In this document: one piece after another, positions 1 through 10,123 of the stretch
Numbering within the stretch: the first letter of the stretch is position 1
Layout: each line of letters opens with the position of its first letter
Source: Candidatus Krumholzibacteriota bacterium
GTDB taxonomy: Bacteria > Krumholzibacteriota > Krumholzibacteriia > JAJRXK01
NCBI GenBank assembly: GCA_024276305.1
Contig: JAJRXK010000058.1
Coordinates: forward strand, 123,558 to 187,557
Direction of reading: 5' to 3'
Length of the DNA: 64,000 bases
Position numbers and translations under genes: made by a program
Notes under the pieces: generated by a model
Told to the model about the DNA's origin: nothing
Database searches by the model: none
The model's input: the letters and a program-made list of their open reading frames with translations, nothing else

Positions 1-244
1 CCTCATGAAGGAGTTGGGTCATGCTCCGACCCGTGATGTCGTCCTCGGTGTGAGTATTCGCGTAGTTCCTCTGGAGCCCCTGCAGGTACTCCTCCACGAA
101 TCGCAGACATCGACCGCTCGCGGTGTAGTCGCAGTAGACGAGCAGGCGCGGACCGAAAGGGGTGTCGAAGGTCGAGTCCACTCCCACGATCTGCTGGCGC
201 AGGTAATTGAATTCCAGGCGAGGACGCGTGGGGTCAGGGGCCAT
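1..244 (-). CDS. aminotransferase class V-fold PLP-dependent enzyme (N-terminal fragment, runs off window)
   Basis: Reverse-strand translation MAPDPTRPRLEFNYLRQQIVGVDSTFDTPFGPRLLVYCDYTASGRCLRFVEEYLQGLQRNYANTHTEDDITGRSMTQLLHE resembles the N-terminus of class-V aminotransferases. Confidence 0.65.
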   Translation of the reverse strand, partial: MAPDPTRPRLEFNYLRQQIVGVDSTFDTPFGPRLLVYCDYTASGRCLRFVEEYLQGLQRNYANTHTEDDITGRSMTQLLHE

Positions 245-245
245 C

Positions 246-1277
246 TCAGTCCACGCTTCCATCGGCATAGGTCGCACGAATATTGGGAATCAGGTATTCG
301 TCAAAGGCCTCCTCCAGCCCGAAGCGGGGGGAGAATCCCCAATCCGCGCGAGCCGCTCGATCGTCGACGGCCTCGGGCCAACTGTCGATGATGGCCATTC
401 GCTTGGGATCGAGAGTGTATCCGATCTCCGCCCCGGGGAAGGCCTTCAACACGAGCTGACGGATTTCCTCCGCCGACGGATGGAAGGCCTCGAGGTTGTA
501 GACTTCGCGATGAAGATTCTCCGCGGGTGCAAAGGTGAGCTTCAGGATTGCATCCACGGCATCGGGCATGGTCATGAACGGAATTCGCGCGTCTTGTAGG
601 ACGAAGCACTGGTAGGCTTCTCCCTTGGCCGCCGCGTGAATCATCTCCGGCGCGAAGTCGCTAGTACCACCACTGGGGACGGTGAAGGCACTGATCAAAC
701 CTGGAAAGCGCAAAGATCGAAAATCGACCCGGGCCCGAGGGGTCTCCACATCGAGCTGCTTGTAGTGCCGGGTATAGTAACGCCCGAGATGCTCGCAACT
801 CAGTTTGTTGCATCCGTACATGGTGGTGGGTGAATTGTGGACGTCCTCTCCCACTGCACCCGCTGCAATCTTGGCCTCGAGTGACTCGAATCCATAGGCC
901 GCGATCGAACTGGGATAGAAGAAGGTGACACTCTCACCGTGGCTGCGCCCCTGCGCCTGGGCGAACTCGAGGAGGTTCATCGTCCCCCCGACGTTCACCT
1001 GATGGGCAATCCGCGGCGTGAACTCACTCCGAGTGCTGAGCAGGGCGGCCAGATGAAAGATGAGATGGACGGAGTACTCGGCGAGAATGCTGTCCAGCAG
1101 GTCGTTGTCGACGATGGACCCAACGTACTGCCTCTCCACGTAGGGAGCCAAACTCTCGTCCAGAGACTTCAGGTCCAAAGTGATGATCTTGGCGTCTCCG
1201 CGCTCGTGCAGACGGCGGATCAGACTGTGGCCGATCTCCCCCGCAGCGCCGGTGATCAGGACGACGGACTTGCGCAA
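246..1277 (-). CDS. NAD-dependent epimerase/dehydratase (extended SDR)
   Basis: VLITGAAGEIGHSLIRRL nucleotide-binding motif, YxxxK-like MYGCNKLSCEHLG; 343 aa. Confidence 0.85.
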   Translation of the reverse strand: MRKSVVLITGAAGEIGHSLIRRLHERGDAKIITLDLKSLDESLAPYVERQYVGSIVDNDLLDSILAEYSVHLIFHLAALLSTRSEFTPRIAHQVNVGGTMNLLEFAQAQGRSHGESVTFFYPSSIAAYGFESLEAKIAAGAVGEDVHNSPTTMYGCNKLSCEHLGRYYTRHYKQLDVETPRARVDFRSLRFPGLISAFTVPSGGTSDFAPEMIHAAAKGEAYQCFVLQDARIPFMTMPDAVDAILKLTFAPAENLHREVYNLEAFHPSAEEIRQLVLKAFPGAEIGYTLDPKRMAIIDSWPEAVDDRAARADWGFSPRFGLEEAFDEYLIPNIRATYADGSVD

Positions 1278-1347
1278 TGTTGGATTCCTTGTCGTGAGAC
1301 GTGCCGGGCCAGAGCCGCCTCAATGGTCAACTCGGAGAGCGGGAGTG

Positions 1348-3681
1348 TCAACTCATCTGGACGCTCTGGCCGAGCAGGGATCCGACCTGGTCGCGGAGTT
1401 GACTGAAGTTGTAGGGCTTGCCCAGAAATCCGTCCATGCCCACCGCCCGACACTTCGCCTGGTCCTCGGGAGTCACGTTGGCCGTGACCGCGCAGATCGG
1501 GCAACGGGTCGATCTCCGCGCTTGGACTTCCCGGATACGACAGGTGGCTTCGTATCCGTCCATCACCGGCATCTGGAGGTCCATGAGAACGAGGTCGTAA
1601 TCCTGGGCCTCGTACATCTCCACCCCGACCTTCCCGTTTTCGGCGATCTCCACCTCGAGACCCATCAACTCCAACATTTTCTCCGCCAGCTTTTGGTTGG
1701 GCAGAGCATCTTCGATCACCAGCACCCGTCCACTCAGCTTCGTGCCGACCTTCGAACCTTCGTTCGGCCCCGAGGCACCGCGGGAGTCTCGACGACCTCC
1801 CGCCGTGGAAGCGATGCGCCCGAGCTCGCATTCGATGGTGAAGGTCGACCCCTCTCCGGGCGCGCTCCGAACCGAGATCGACCCTCCCATGGCCTCGGTC
1901 AGACTTCGGGTGATCGCCAGCCCGAGTCCGGTCCCTCCATAATTGCGAGTGGTGGACGTCCCTGCCTGGACGAAGGGGTCGAAGAGCGAGGACTGGGCTT
2001 CCAGAGGGATTCCGATCCCACTGTCCTCGACTTCCAATCGGATCTGCGCCCGGTCGTCGCCGCTGGGGCGGCTCGATGCCCGCAGCGTCACGTAGCCCTC
2101 TGCCGTGAACTTGATCGCGTTGCCCAGGAGGTTCACGAGCATCTGACGGACCCGCGTGGGATCCCCCACGACCTGCCCGACCTCGATGCCCGAGGTCTCG
2201 ACCCGAAGGTCGATTCCCTTGTTCTCCGCGGTGGCGCCCAACAGGCGCCCCACATCTGCAGCCAGGGCCGCCAGATCGAATTCCTCGTTTTCCAATTCGA
2301 GGCGCCCGGCCTCGATTTTCGAGAAGTCGAGAATGTCGTTGATCAAGCTCAGAAGAGCATCGCCCGAACTCGCGATGGTCGCCGCGAACTCTGCCTGCTC
2401 CTCGTCGAGATCCGTGCTCCGCAACAGCTCGCTCATTCCGAGGACTGCATTCATCGGAGTGCGGATCTCGTGGCTCATGGTGGCGAGGAATTCACTCTTG
2501 GCCCGATTCGCCTCCTCGGCCTGCACCCGCGCCCGGCGCAGCTCGTCTTCCACCAACTTTCGGCTGGTGATGTCACGAACGACGGCGAAGAGTTCGGGCT
2601 CCGGGGCAGTCGCCAACACGGTGAGGGTCACTTCGGCGGGGAAGACGGTTCCGTCCCGGCGAAGGTGGGTCCACTCGAAGCGGTGGTAGCCCCGGCGATA
2701 GGCTTCGTCCATCATCGCATTCGCCTTCTCGAAGGACGACACCCCATCGGGCTGGGTTGGGGGCGAGATGTCTCCCGGATGAATCTCGGCGAAGGATTCG
2801 GAATCCGCGTAGCCCAGGATCCGGCAGGCGGCGTCATTGGCCATGACGAATCGGTTGGCGCGCATCACCCACATCGCATCTTCCGAGGACTCGAAGAGTC
2901 TCCGATAGCGTTCTTCCTCCCGCTCGAGGCGGCGGTGGCTCTGCTCGAGCTGCTGCTCGCGCTCCTCCGCCAGGAATCGCAGGTGGACGTTGTCCATCGC
3001 CCCCGCCCGGATCTGACGGCCCAGCATCAGGGCCACCAGGGTGAGACCGGCGAAGAAGCCCGCGATGAGCCGGGCCTCGAAGGTCCCCAGGGTCCAGAGC
3101 TGGGTCACGAGGGTGATCCCCACCGGGATCAAGTAGGCGGCCGTCGCAGCCAGAGAAGGGGCGAGCGCAGCCACCACCCCCGAGCTATGAGCCACGAGGA
3201 GGCAGGCCAGTACCAATTGGTGGCCCATGGCGAGGGGTTCGAAGAGCAGACCGACCGCCGCCGCCCACACCACTCCCTGAAGGAGGGATCCCGCCACGAA
3301 AGCCCGGAGGCCGAGCACCGGATCCAGCTTTCCGGCCTCATAGACCGCCCACAGGCCGGTGCGTGCGGCCAAGACTGCGGTCCAGGCGATCAAGGTGGTC
3401 TGGAGGGAGGTCGAATCCTGCCACCGAGACAAGAGGATCGCGCCCACCCCGGCCGCCATCAGGTGCCCCGAGCCCTCGACCCGAAAGGCCCGATAGAGCA
3501 TCTTCACGCGGTAGCGGAGGAGGGAGGAGGCGGCACGATCCGAGGCCCGATCGCGGTCCAAGCTCTGGATTTCGTGCGGGCGCATGGGATCCATGGGGTC
3601 GTGGGATGGCTTCAGGGGTGGTCTCGGAAGATATCGGCTCTCTACCGCCCCCTCTTGAGCCTTTCTTCCTCCTCCACCCAT
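1348..3681 (-). CDS. hybrid sensor histidine kinase (membrane region, PAS, HisKA, HATPase, receiver)
   Basis: FLATMSHEIRTPMNAVLGMSELL H-box, GGTGLGLAITRSL G-box, VLVIEDALPNQKLAEKMLE...DLVLMDLQMPVMDGYEA receiver; start uncertain. Confidence 0.9.
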   Translation of the reverse strand: MGGGGRKAQEGAVESRYLPRPPLKPSHDPMDPMRPHEIQSLDRDRASDRAASSLLRYRVKMLYRAFRVEGSGHLMAAGVGAILLSRWQDSTSLQTTLIAWTAVLAARTGLWAVYEAGKLDPVLGLRAFVAGSLLQGVVWAAAVGLLFEPLAMGHQLVLACLLVAHSSGVVAALAPSLAATAAYLIPVGITLVTQLWTLGTFEARLIAGFFAGLTLVALMLGRQIRAGAMDNVHLRFLAEEREQQLEQSHRRLEREEERYRRLFESSEDAMWVMRANRFVMANDAACRILGYADSESFAEIHPGDISPPTQPDGVSSFEKANAMMDEAYRRGYHRFEWTHLRRDGTVFPAEVTLTVLATAPEPELFAVVRDITSRKLVEDELRRARVQAEEANRAKSEFLATMSHEIRTPMNAVLGMSELLRSTDLDEEQAEFAATIASSGDALLSLINDILDFSKIEAGRLELENEEFDLAALAADVGRLLGATAENKGIDLRVETSGIEVGQVVGDPTRVRQMLVNLLGNAIKFTAEGYVTLRASSRPSGDDRAQIRLEVEDSGIGIPLEAQSSLFDPFVQAGTSTTRNYGGTGLGLAITRSLTEAMGGSISVRSAPGEGSTFTIECELGRIASTAGGRRDSRGASGPNEGSKVGTKLSGRVLVIEDALPNQKLAEKMLELMGLEVEIAENGKVGVEMYEAQDYDLVLMDLQMPVMDGYEATCRIREVQARRSTRCPICAVTANVTPEDQAKCRAVGMDGFLGKPYNFSQLRDQVGSLLGQSVQMS

Positions 3682-3776
3682 CCGCTCCTGCGCCGTCGAC
3701 CCGTCCTCGATCGACCTGTAACCTCAGTCCACCTACCTCGTTTCTATGGAGAAACCTGAGAACGACGGACGGACGC

Positions 3777-4346
3777 ATGGATCGCCAGACCTTCGACAAG
3801 CTCCTCCGGGAGCACCAGGACGCGATCCACGCCTATGCCCGGTCGTTGACGAAGCATCGGGAGGACGCCGAGGACGTGGTGCAGGAGTGCTTCCTGCGAC
3901 TCTGGCGATCTCGCGAGGAAATCGAGGTCGATTCCGCCCGCTATTGGTTGCTCCGCGTCTGCCGCAACCTCTGCCTCGACCGACACCGACGAAAGCAGGT
4001 CCGAGATCGGGCCCGCGACCATTCGGAGCGTGCCGTCGTCGGCATCGAGACCGTAGAGGACGACGGGCGGGAACGAAGCCTCGAGGTCTCGGACCTCGGC
4101 GGCGGTGCGCTTCGAACCGAACGGAACCTGGACATCGAGCGGTTGGTCCAGGCCATCTACGAACTCCCGGAGCCGCATCGGTCAATCATGATTCTTCGCG
4201 AAATCCAGAACCTGGCCTACGAAGAGATCGCCGAGACGCTGGAGATCTCCCTATCGGCCGTGAAGGTCTACCTCCACCGAGCCCGAAAGAAGCTGCGGGT
4301 CGCCTTTGCCGATCTGAATCCGGACGAGAGAGGAGCGAGCGCATGA
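3777..4346 (+). CDS. RNA polymerase sigma factor, sigma-70/ECF family
   Basis: MDRQTFDKLLREHQDAIHAYARSLTKHREDAEDVVQECFLRLWRS region 2 and YELPEPHRSIMILREIQNLAYEEIAETLEISLSAVKVYLHRARKKL region 4. Confidence 0.9.
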   Translation: MDRQTFDKLLREHQDAIHAYARSLTKHREDAEDVVQECFLRLWRSREEIEVDSARYWLLRVCRNLCLDRHRRKQVRDRARDHSERAVVGIETVEDDGRERSLEVSDLGGGALRTERNLDIERLVQAIYELPEPHRSIMILREIQNLAYEEIAETLEISLSAVKVYLHRARKKLRVAFADLNPDERGASA

Positions 4347-5104
4347 CTTCTCGACGCGAAGATCGCTCTTCCAAAGCGGGTTTCGAGCGGAGCCTGTTGA
4401 GCCCCGCCGAAGTCGCCATGATCGCCTGGGCCGACACCATCGATGCGGCCATTCGGGGTCAACTCCGAGGTGAGGACCTCGACCGATTCCACCGCGAAGT
4501 CGACCGCGATCCCGCCCTCCGTGAAGCTTATGACGAGGCGAAAGCAAGTTGGACCCTGAGCTCGCAGATCCCGATGGAGGGCTGTCCCACTCATCTGCAC
4601 GACGCCATCAGCAGCCTCGTCGACGCCGAATGCATTCCGAACCATGATTTCCCGACTTCCCGCCCCCTTCGTACTCCCGCTCCCCGCGGCCGCCGTGAAT
4701 CGTTGCTCCAAGTGGGCGGCCTCGTAGCGGCAGCGCTGGCTCTGGTGGCCATCCTGCTCCCGAATCAGCTCCTCGTGACTCACGAGTCGCCACCCTCGGA
4801 CGGCCTGACCGCGGAGTACAGCGACGCTGAGCTTCGCGCAGCTCTCGACGAGATGCGCACCGCCATGGCCATGATCTCCGGCGCCATGGACGGAACGGCT
4901 GAGGTGTTGCGGAGCGAGATGCACTCCGAAGTGAGCGAACGTCTGCGGGGCCCTCTCGAGGATGGCCTTCGTCGAAGCGTCCGTTCGATCCCTTACCTGA
5001 TCCCAGACTCAGGGAATGACCAGCATTCCAGGAATCTATCCCCGCCCCGGAAGAAGTCCGAGGTTCTGGAGATGGTGAACGCCCTGGAAAGGACCAAGAC
5101 ATGA
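4343..5104 (+). CDS. putative anti-sigma factor / single-pass membrane protein
   Basis: ATGA overlap with the sigma gene; hydrophobic segment GGLVAAALALVAILLPNQLLV. Confidence 0.6.
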   Translation: MTSRREDRSSKAGFERSLLSPAEVAMIAWADTIDAAIRGQLRGEDLDRFHREVDRDPALREAYDEAKASWTLSSQIPMEGCPTHLHDAISSLVDAECIPNHDFPTSRPLRTPAPRGRRESLLQVGGLVAAALALVAILLPNQLLVTHESPPSDGLTAEYSDAELRAALDEMRTAMAMISGAMDGTAEVLRSEMHSEVSERLRGPLEDGLRRSVRSIPYLIPDSGNDQHSRNLSPPRKKSEVLEMVNALERTKT

Positions 5105-5748
5105 ATCGCAACCACTCGAGAATCACGGCCGCCGCGGTGCTGGTGGTCGTCTTCGCCCTCGGCGCCCTCGCCTCGCCCGCGATGGCAGGAAAACGCCTCT
5201 CCGACAAGGCCTTGCGAGCTCTTCCGGGCTACGTCGACTTCGGCGACGTCTGGAAGTTTTCGGACGGCAATGAGGAGGTCGAGGTCGAGCTCAAACAACC
5301 CCTGCTCGGCGCTTTTGCGCCCTTCCTCCGCGGCGACGACCCTGATCTCGCCAATCTCATCCTGGATCTGCAGCTGGTGAAGGTGAATGCCTTCAGCTTC
5401 GATCCCGATGATCAAAAGTCGGTGATCGGCGTCATGCGGGACACCTCGAGCGCGCTGCGCGACGATGGCTGGGACAACGTGGTCAAGGTGCGCGGAGAAG
5501 ACGAGAACGTGAATGTCTTCGTCCGCATCGAAGGCGACGGGGAGGATGATCAGACCTTCCTCTCGGGGCTCGCGGTACTCTACGTGGGGGACGACGACGA
5601 GGCGGCCTTCGTGAACGTGGTGGGACGGTTCCGGATGGAGGACATCGCGCGCCTGAGCGAGCAATTCGATCTCCCCCACTCCCAGGACTGGGGCGACCTC
5701 CAAGACGAGATGCGCAAGCACGACCAACGGCGCGAGGCGGACAACTGA
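5101..5748 (+). CDS. DUF4252-like exported protein
   Basis: Signal peptide; domain pattern LVKVNAFSFDP...LRDDGWDNVVKVRGEDENVNVFVR...LAVLYVGDDDEAAFVNVVGRF; overlaps upstream stop. Confidence 0.65.
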   Translation: MNRNHSRITAAAVLVVVFALGALASPAMAGKRLSDKALRALPGYVDFGDVWKFSDGNEEVEVELKQPLLGAFAPFLRGDDPDLANLILDLQLVKVNAFSFDPDDQKSVIGVMRDTSSALRDDGWDNVVKVRGEDENVNVFVRIEGDGEDDQTFLSGLAVLYVGDDDEAAFVNVVGRFRMEDIARLSEQFDLPHSQDWGDLQDEMRKHDQRREADN

Positions 5749-5781
5749 TCGATCCCTCCGCCTCGAATCTCCCAACACGAC

Positions 5782-5804
5782 GGGGGGCGCAGCTTGCGCC
5801 CCCC
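5782..5804 (+). terminator. strong GC hairpin downstream of the sigma operon
   Basis: GGGGGGCGCA-gct-TGCGCCCCCC perfect 10-bp stem after the stop of the DUF4252 gene. Confidence 0.6.
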
Positions 5805-5956
5805 TCTTGCATTGGCCCTCCCGGGGTCGGATCGACCCCCCTGCGGTTTTTCACCCGAAGTTCTTCTGGTCTTCATCGAATCTTTAAACGGGTTGCTTAT
5901 TTCCTGGGGGCCCGGGGAGCGATTCCCCACATCCCATCCTCGGACCCGAGGGCACC

Positions 5957-7774
5957 TTGTTCTCACCGCGATTCTACTGGCGATACTACCTGAGCTACGC
6001 TGCGCTGCTGGCGGTGGTCACGCTCGGCGTCGCGGCCCTGGGGTCGGCGAGTGTCGAGCGCAACGCCCGCCGCGAGCTCGGCCGCTCGTTGGAGATGCAG
6101 GCGAGTCTCCTGCGGGAGGTGGCCGCGCCCGTGGTGGCTCGGAGCCACCGCTTCCCTGCCCGCAGGGACTCGCTCTCCGCGGTTCTCCAAGCCCGGCTCG
6201 TCCTCCTGGCGGCGAAGCGCCCGGCACGCTTCACCATCATCGAAGCCGATGGCCGGGTCCTCGCCGACTCCGACCACGACCCCCGTTCGATGGACGACCA
6301 TTCCGAGCGGCCGGAGATCGTCCAGGCCAGGGTGGAGGGTTCGGGGAGCAGCGAACGCTTCAGTCACACCCTCGGCGAAAGGCTCATGTACGTAGCCCTC
6401 AGCCTCCGCGACGACCGAGGTGAAGTTCTGGGCTTTGCCCGTGCCTCCTATCCCCTCCGCTCCATGGAAGAAGAACTGGCGCGCTTGCGATCCGCCGTCC
6501 TCCGCGGCGCGGTCCTGGCGGTGGCCCTCGCCCTCGGGGTGGGGTGGCTGTTCACGCGGCGGCTCACCCGTCCCCTGCGCGAGATCGCAGTGGCAGTCAG
6601 CGCAATCCGGTCGGGCAACTACCGTCATCGCCTCCTCATCGAAGACGACGGCGCCGTCGGCGACCTCGCGCGAGCCTTCAACGCCATGGAAGAGCAGATC
6701 GAGGAACACCTCCGCACCATCGAAAACGATCGCCAGAAGGTCTTCGCCATCCTCGAGGCCATGCCCGACGGAGTGGTAGCCGTGGACTCTCAGCAGCGGA
6801 TCCTCCACCTCAACCGGGCCGGTGCCCAGGCCTTCGAAACCGACGCGGCCGACGCCGAAGGCCAACGCCTGTGGGAAGTCGTGCGATCTTCGGAGATCCA
6901 AAGCATTCTGGACCGAACCCTCGAGAGCGGCACCAGCCAATCCCTCGAGGCCCGCCTCCACCTCGGGGGAGCCTCCCGAGTCTTCGACTTGCGAACCATC
7001 GCCCTCCGCGATGCCCATCGGCAGGTCGAAGGAGCGGTCCTAGTACTCCAAGACCTCTCCCGCCTGCGTCGTCTCGAGGGAATGCGCAGCGACTTCGTGA
7101 GCAATGTCTCGCACGAACTCAAGACTCCGCTCACGGCCCTGCGCGGTCTCATCGAAAGCATCCTGAATGATCCCCAGATGGACCGCGAGGTTCTGAATGG
7201 CTTCGCGGGCCGAATGCACGTGCAGACCACTCGTCTCAACACCCTGATCGGCGATCTGCTCAACCTCTCCCGGCTCGAGCGCGACGACGCGCCCCTCGAC
7301 CGCCACCCCATCGATCTATGCCACGCCGCCCATCACTCGATCTCTCAGCTCCAGGAGTCGATCACCGCCAAAGAGCTCGAGGTGAGGATCGAAACCACCG
7401 ATGCCGAAATCCTCATCGAAGCCGACGAGGAGTCACTCCACCAGATCTACGACAATCTCCTCACCAATGCGATTCGCTACACGCCCGAAGGAGGCTGGAT
7501 CCAAGTCCGGATACGACGTCTGGAGAATCTGGATCAGGCCCTGCTCGAAATCGAGGACTCCGGCATCGGCATCGAGTCGCGTCATCATCAGCGCATCTTC
7601 GAGCGCTTTTACCGGGTCGACAAGGCGCGTTCACGGGAGGCGGGGGGGACCGGATTGGGCCTCTCCATCGTCAAGCACGTGGTCGCACGCCTCGACGGCC
7701 AAATCCAGCTCGAAAGTGTTCCCGGCCAAGGGAGTTGCTTTCGAGTCACCTTCCATCTCTCCAGGAGATCCTGA
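5957..7774 (+). CDS. phoR: phosphate regulon-type sensor histidine kinase PhoR
   Basis: TM segments, HAMP, PAS, DFVSNVSHELKTPLTALRGLIESIL H-box, GGTGLGLSIVKHV; located next to pst genes; TTG start. Confidence 0.8.
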   Translation: MFSPRFYWRYYLSYAALLAVVTLGVAALGSASVERNARRELGRSLEMQASLLREVAAPVVARSHRFPARRDSLSAVLQARLVLLAAKRPARFTIIEADGRVLADSDHDPRSMDDHSERPEIVQARVEGSGSSERFSHTLGERLMYVALSLRDDRGEVLGFARASYPLRSMEEELARLRSAVLRGAVLAVALALGVGWLFTRRLTRPLREIAVAVSAIRSGNYRHRLLIEDDGAVGDLARAFNAMEEQIEEHLRTIENDRQKVFAILEAMPDGVVAVDSQQRILHLNRAGAQAFETDAADAEGQRLWEVVRSSEIQSILDRTLESGTSQSLEARLHLGGASRVFDLRTIALRDAHRQVEGAVLVLQDLSRLRRLEGMRSDFVSNVSHELKTPLTALRGLIESILNDPQMDREVLNGFAGRMHVQTTRLNTLIGDLLNLSRLERDDAPLDRHPIDLCHAAHHSISQLQESITAKELEVRIETTDAEILIEADEESLHQIYDNLLTNAIRYTPEGGWIQVRIRRLENLDQALLEIEDSGIGIESRHHQRIFERFYRVDKARSREAGGTGLGLSIVKHVVARLDGQIQLESVPGQGSCFRVTFHLSRRS

Positions 7775-7776
7775 CC

Positions 7777-9012
7777 ATGTTCCGATGCTCTGTGCACCGT
7801 GGAGTGCGGGTCGCCGCATTCGCTCTGCTTCTCTCGGGATTCGCCGTGACCCTCGCGCCGAGTCCTTCCCTTGCCGAGGACCTCAACCTGAGCTTTCACC
7901 ACGGACTTCGCATGCAGTCCGAGGATGGTGCCTTCCGTTTCAAGATGGGCGGACGGATCTTCTTCGACTGGGTCTATTTCGACGAAAACGACGACTACCT
8001 TCGTACCATGGCTCCGGTGGAAGACGGCGAGGAGTTCCGCACCACCCGTATCTACACCTCGGGCACGATCTACGAGAATGTGGAGTTCAAGGCCCAATAC
8101 GACTTCTTCAAGGGGAGCGCCACCTTCAAGGACGTCTATGTCGGGCTCAAGTCGATTCCCGGCCTGGGGATCGGTTTTCGTGCCGGTCACTTCAAGCAGC
8201 CCTTCGGCATGAGCGAACTCACGAGCAGCAAGTACATCTGGTTCATGGAGCGACCGACCACCATGGCCTTCGCTCCGGGCCGCAAGTCCGGACTCATGCT
8301 CCACGACTCCTTCGCCGCCAAGCACGGGAGTTGGGCCGTGAGCCTCTACCGAAACAGCAACGCCCAGGGAAAGGCTCAGGATGACGGGGAGTTCAACGCC
8401 GCCGCGCGGCTGACCTTCGCAGCCTGGGAGGACGAGAACGGTAACGTCGTGCACCTCGGGGCCTCGGCCACCCGTCGCAGCGACACCACGAATATGGCGA
8501 CCTTCAAGCTCCACCCCGAAGCCCATCTGGCCAAGACCTTCGACTCGGTCGACGTTCCGGCCGAGAGCTGGGACATGCTCGACGTGGAATTCGCGGCGGT
8601 GGTGGACCGGTTCTCCGTGCAGAGCGAATACCTCACCGCGATGACCTCCGCGCCCACCGGCTCCGAAGACGCCACTTTCCAGAGCTACTACGCCCAGGGC
8701 AGCGTATTCCTCACCGGAGAGCACCGGCCCTACAAGAAGAGTGCGGGCACCTTTTCGAGGGTCTCTCCCCAGGAGAATGCCACCGCCGAAGGCGGAAGTG
8801 GTGCCGTCGAGCTCCTTGCCCGCTACAGCCACACCGACCTCCAGGACTCAGGCTACGATGCGGGGACCCTCGATGGGCTCAGCTTCGGCTTGAACTGGTA
8901 CATGAACCCCAACTCGCGCATCATGGTGAACGTCGTCCGATCCGACGGAGACACCCCCGCCGTCCGCGGCGTCGTCACCGCCTTCATGTCGCGCTTCCAA
9001 GTCGACTTCTAG
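7777..9012 (+). CDS. OprP/OprO-type phosphate-selective porin
   Basis: Signal peptide, FRFKMGGRIFFDWVYFDEND, RAGHFKQPFGMSELTSSKYIWFMERP, terminal FQVDF; sits between phoR and pstS. Confidence 0.85.
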   Translation: MFRCSVHRGVRVAAFALLLSGFAVTLAPSPSLAEDLNLSFHHGLRMQSEDGAFRFKMGGRIFFDWVYFDENDDYLRTMAPVEDGEEFRTTRIYTSGTIYENVEFKAQYDFFKGSATFKDVYVGLKSIPGLGIGFRAGHFKQPFGMSELTSSKYIWFMERPTTMAFAPGRKSGLMLHDSFAAKHGSWAVSLYRNSNAQGKAQDDGEFNAAARLTFAAWEDENGNVVHLGASATRRSDTTNMATFKLHPEAHLAKTFDSVDVPAESWDMLDVEFAAVVDRFSVQSEYLTAMTSAPTGSEDATFQSYYAQGSVFLTGEHRPYKKSAGTFSRVSPQENATAEGGSGAVELLARYSHTDLQDSGYDAGTLDGLSFGLNWYMNPNSRIMVNVVRSDGDTPAVRGVVTAFMSRFQVDF

Positions 9013-9031
9013 TCCCAACAAGGAGATTCTG

Positions 9032-10033
9032 ATGAAACGATTCCTAGGAACTTGCGCCATGATCAGCGCCATTGCGCTCGCCGGCTGTGGCGGAGGCGCG
9101 CAAGAGCAGAACACGTCCTCGAAGTCCCTCGAGGGCAGGATCGCCATCGACGGATCGAGCACCGTTTACCCCATTTCCGAAGCGGTGACCGAAGAGTTTC
9201 GCGCCGAACATCCGAGGGTGCGCGTCACCATCGGCATTTCGGGGACCGGGGGCGGTTTCAAGAAGTTCACCACCGGAGGCACGGACATCAGCGATGCCTC
9301 CCGGCCGATCAAGGGAAAAGAACACCAGAAGGCCGTGGAGAACGGAATCGAGTACATCGAGCTGCCAGTGGCCTTCGACGGTCTCTCGGTGGTGGTCAAC
9401 CCGAAGAATGACTTCGTGGACCACCTCAGTACCGAGGAACTCCACCGCATCTGGCAGCCCGGAAGCGCGGTCCGAACCTGGCGGGACGTGCGGGCGGAGT
9501 GGCCAGATCATCCGATCAAGCTCTATGGACCGGGTACGGACTCGGGGACCTTCGACTACTTCACCGAGGCCATCAACGGCAAGGCGCAGGCCTGTCGCTC
9601 CGACTTCACGGCCAGCGAGGACGACAATGTTCTCGTAGCGGGGGTGGCCGGAGACATCGACGCCCTGGGCTTCTTCGGCTTCGCCTACTACATCGAGAAC
9701 AAGGATCGACTCCGGGTAGTTCCCATCGACGGAGGCCGGGGTCCGGTCGCGCCATCCACCCGAACCATCAATGACGGCAGCTATTCCCCTCTCTCGCGGC
9801 CTCTCTTCATCTACGTGGCCAAGGCCGGACTGGAGAAGCCCCAGGTGAAGGCCTTCGTGGACTTCTATCTGGCCAATGCCGCGGCCCTCGCCGGAGAGGT
9901 CGGATACGTGGCCCTGCCGAGTCGAGCCTACGACCTCGATCGCCAACGGGTGGCCCAGAGGGTCACAGGTTCAGTATTCTCCGGCAAGAACACGGTCGGA
10001 CTCGATATCGCGGAACTGCTGGCTCTGGAGTAA
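9032..10033 (+). CDS. pstS: phosphate ABC transporter substrate-binding protein PstS
   Basis: Lipoprotein signal ALAGCGGG, IDGSSTVYPISEAVTEEF, TDISDASRPIK, GPGTDSGTFDYFTE. Confidence 0.92.
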   Translation: MKRFLGTCAMISAIALAGCGGGAQEQNTSSKSLEGRIAIDGSSTVYPISEAVTEEFRAEHPRVRVTIGISGTGGGFKKFTTGGTDISDASRPIKGKEHQKAVENGIEYIELPVAFDGLSVVVNPKNDFVDHLSTEELHRIWQPGSAVRTWRDVRAEWPDHPIKLYGPGTDSGTFDYFTEAINGKAQACRSDFTASEDDNVLVAGVAGDIDALGFFGFAYYIENKDRLRVVPIDGGRGPVAPSTRTINDGSYSPLSRPLFIYVAKAGLEKPQVKAFVDFYLANAAALAGEVGYVALPSRAYDLDRQRVAQRVTGSVFSGKNTVGLDIAELLALE

Positions 10034-10123
10034 GCTTCCTGCGCTCTTGGGGGTGGCCGGCGCCGGATCAGGGACGGCGGCCACCTCGAACGCCCCACCC
10101 TCCCGAATTGGCGGAGAGTTCCC

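Noticed and set aside
1180-3759. 859-aa plus-strand ORF
   Set aside because: Antisense to the clear hybrid kinase; His/Arg/Glu-rich low-complexity translation typical of GC-rich shadow frames
5870-5956. Possible Pho box upstream of phoR (cttcatcgaatcttt)
   Set aside because: Too weak a match to CTGTCAT-type direct repeats to support
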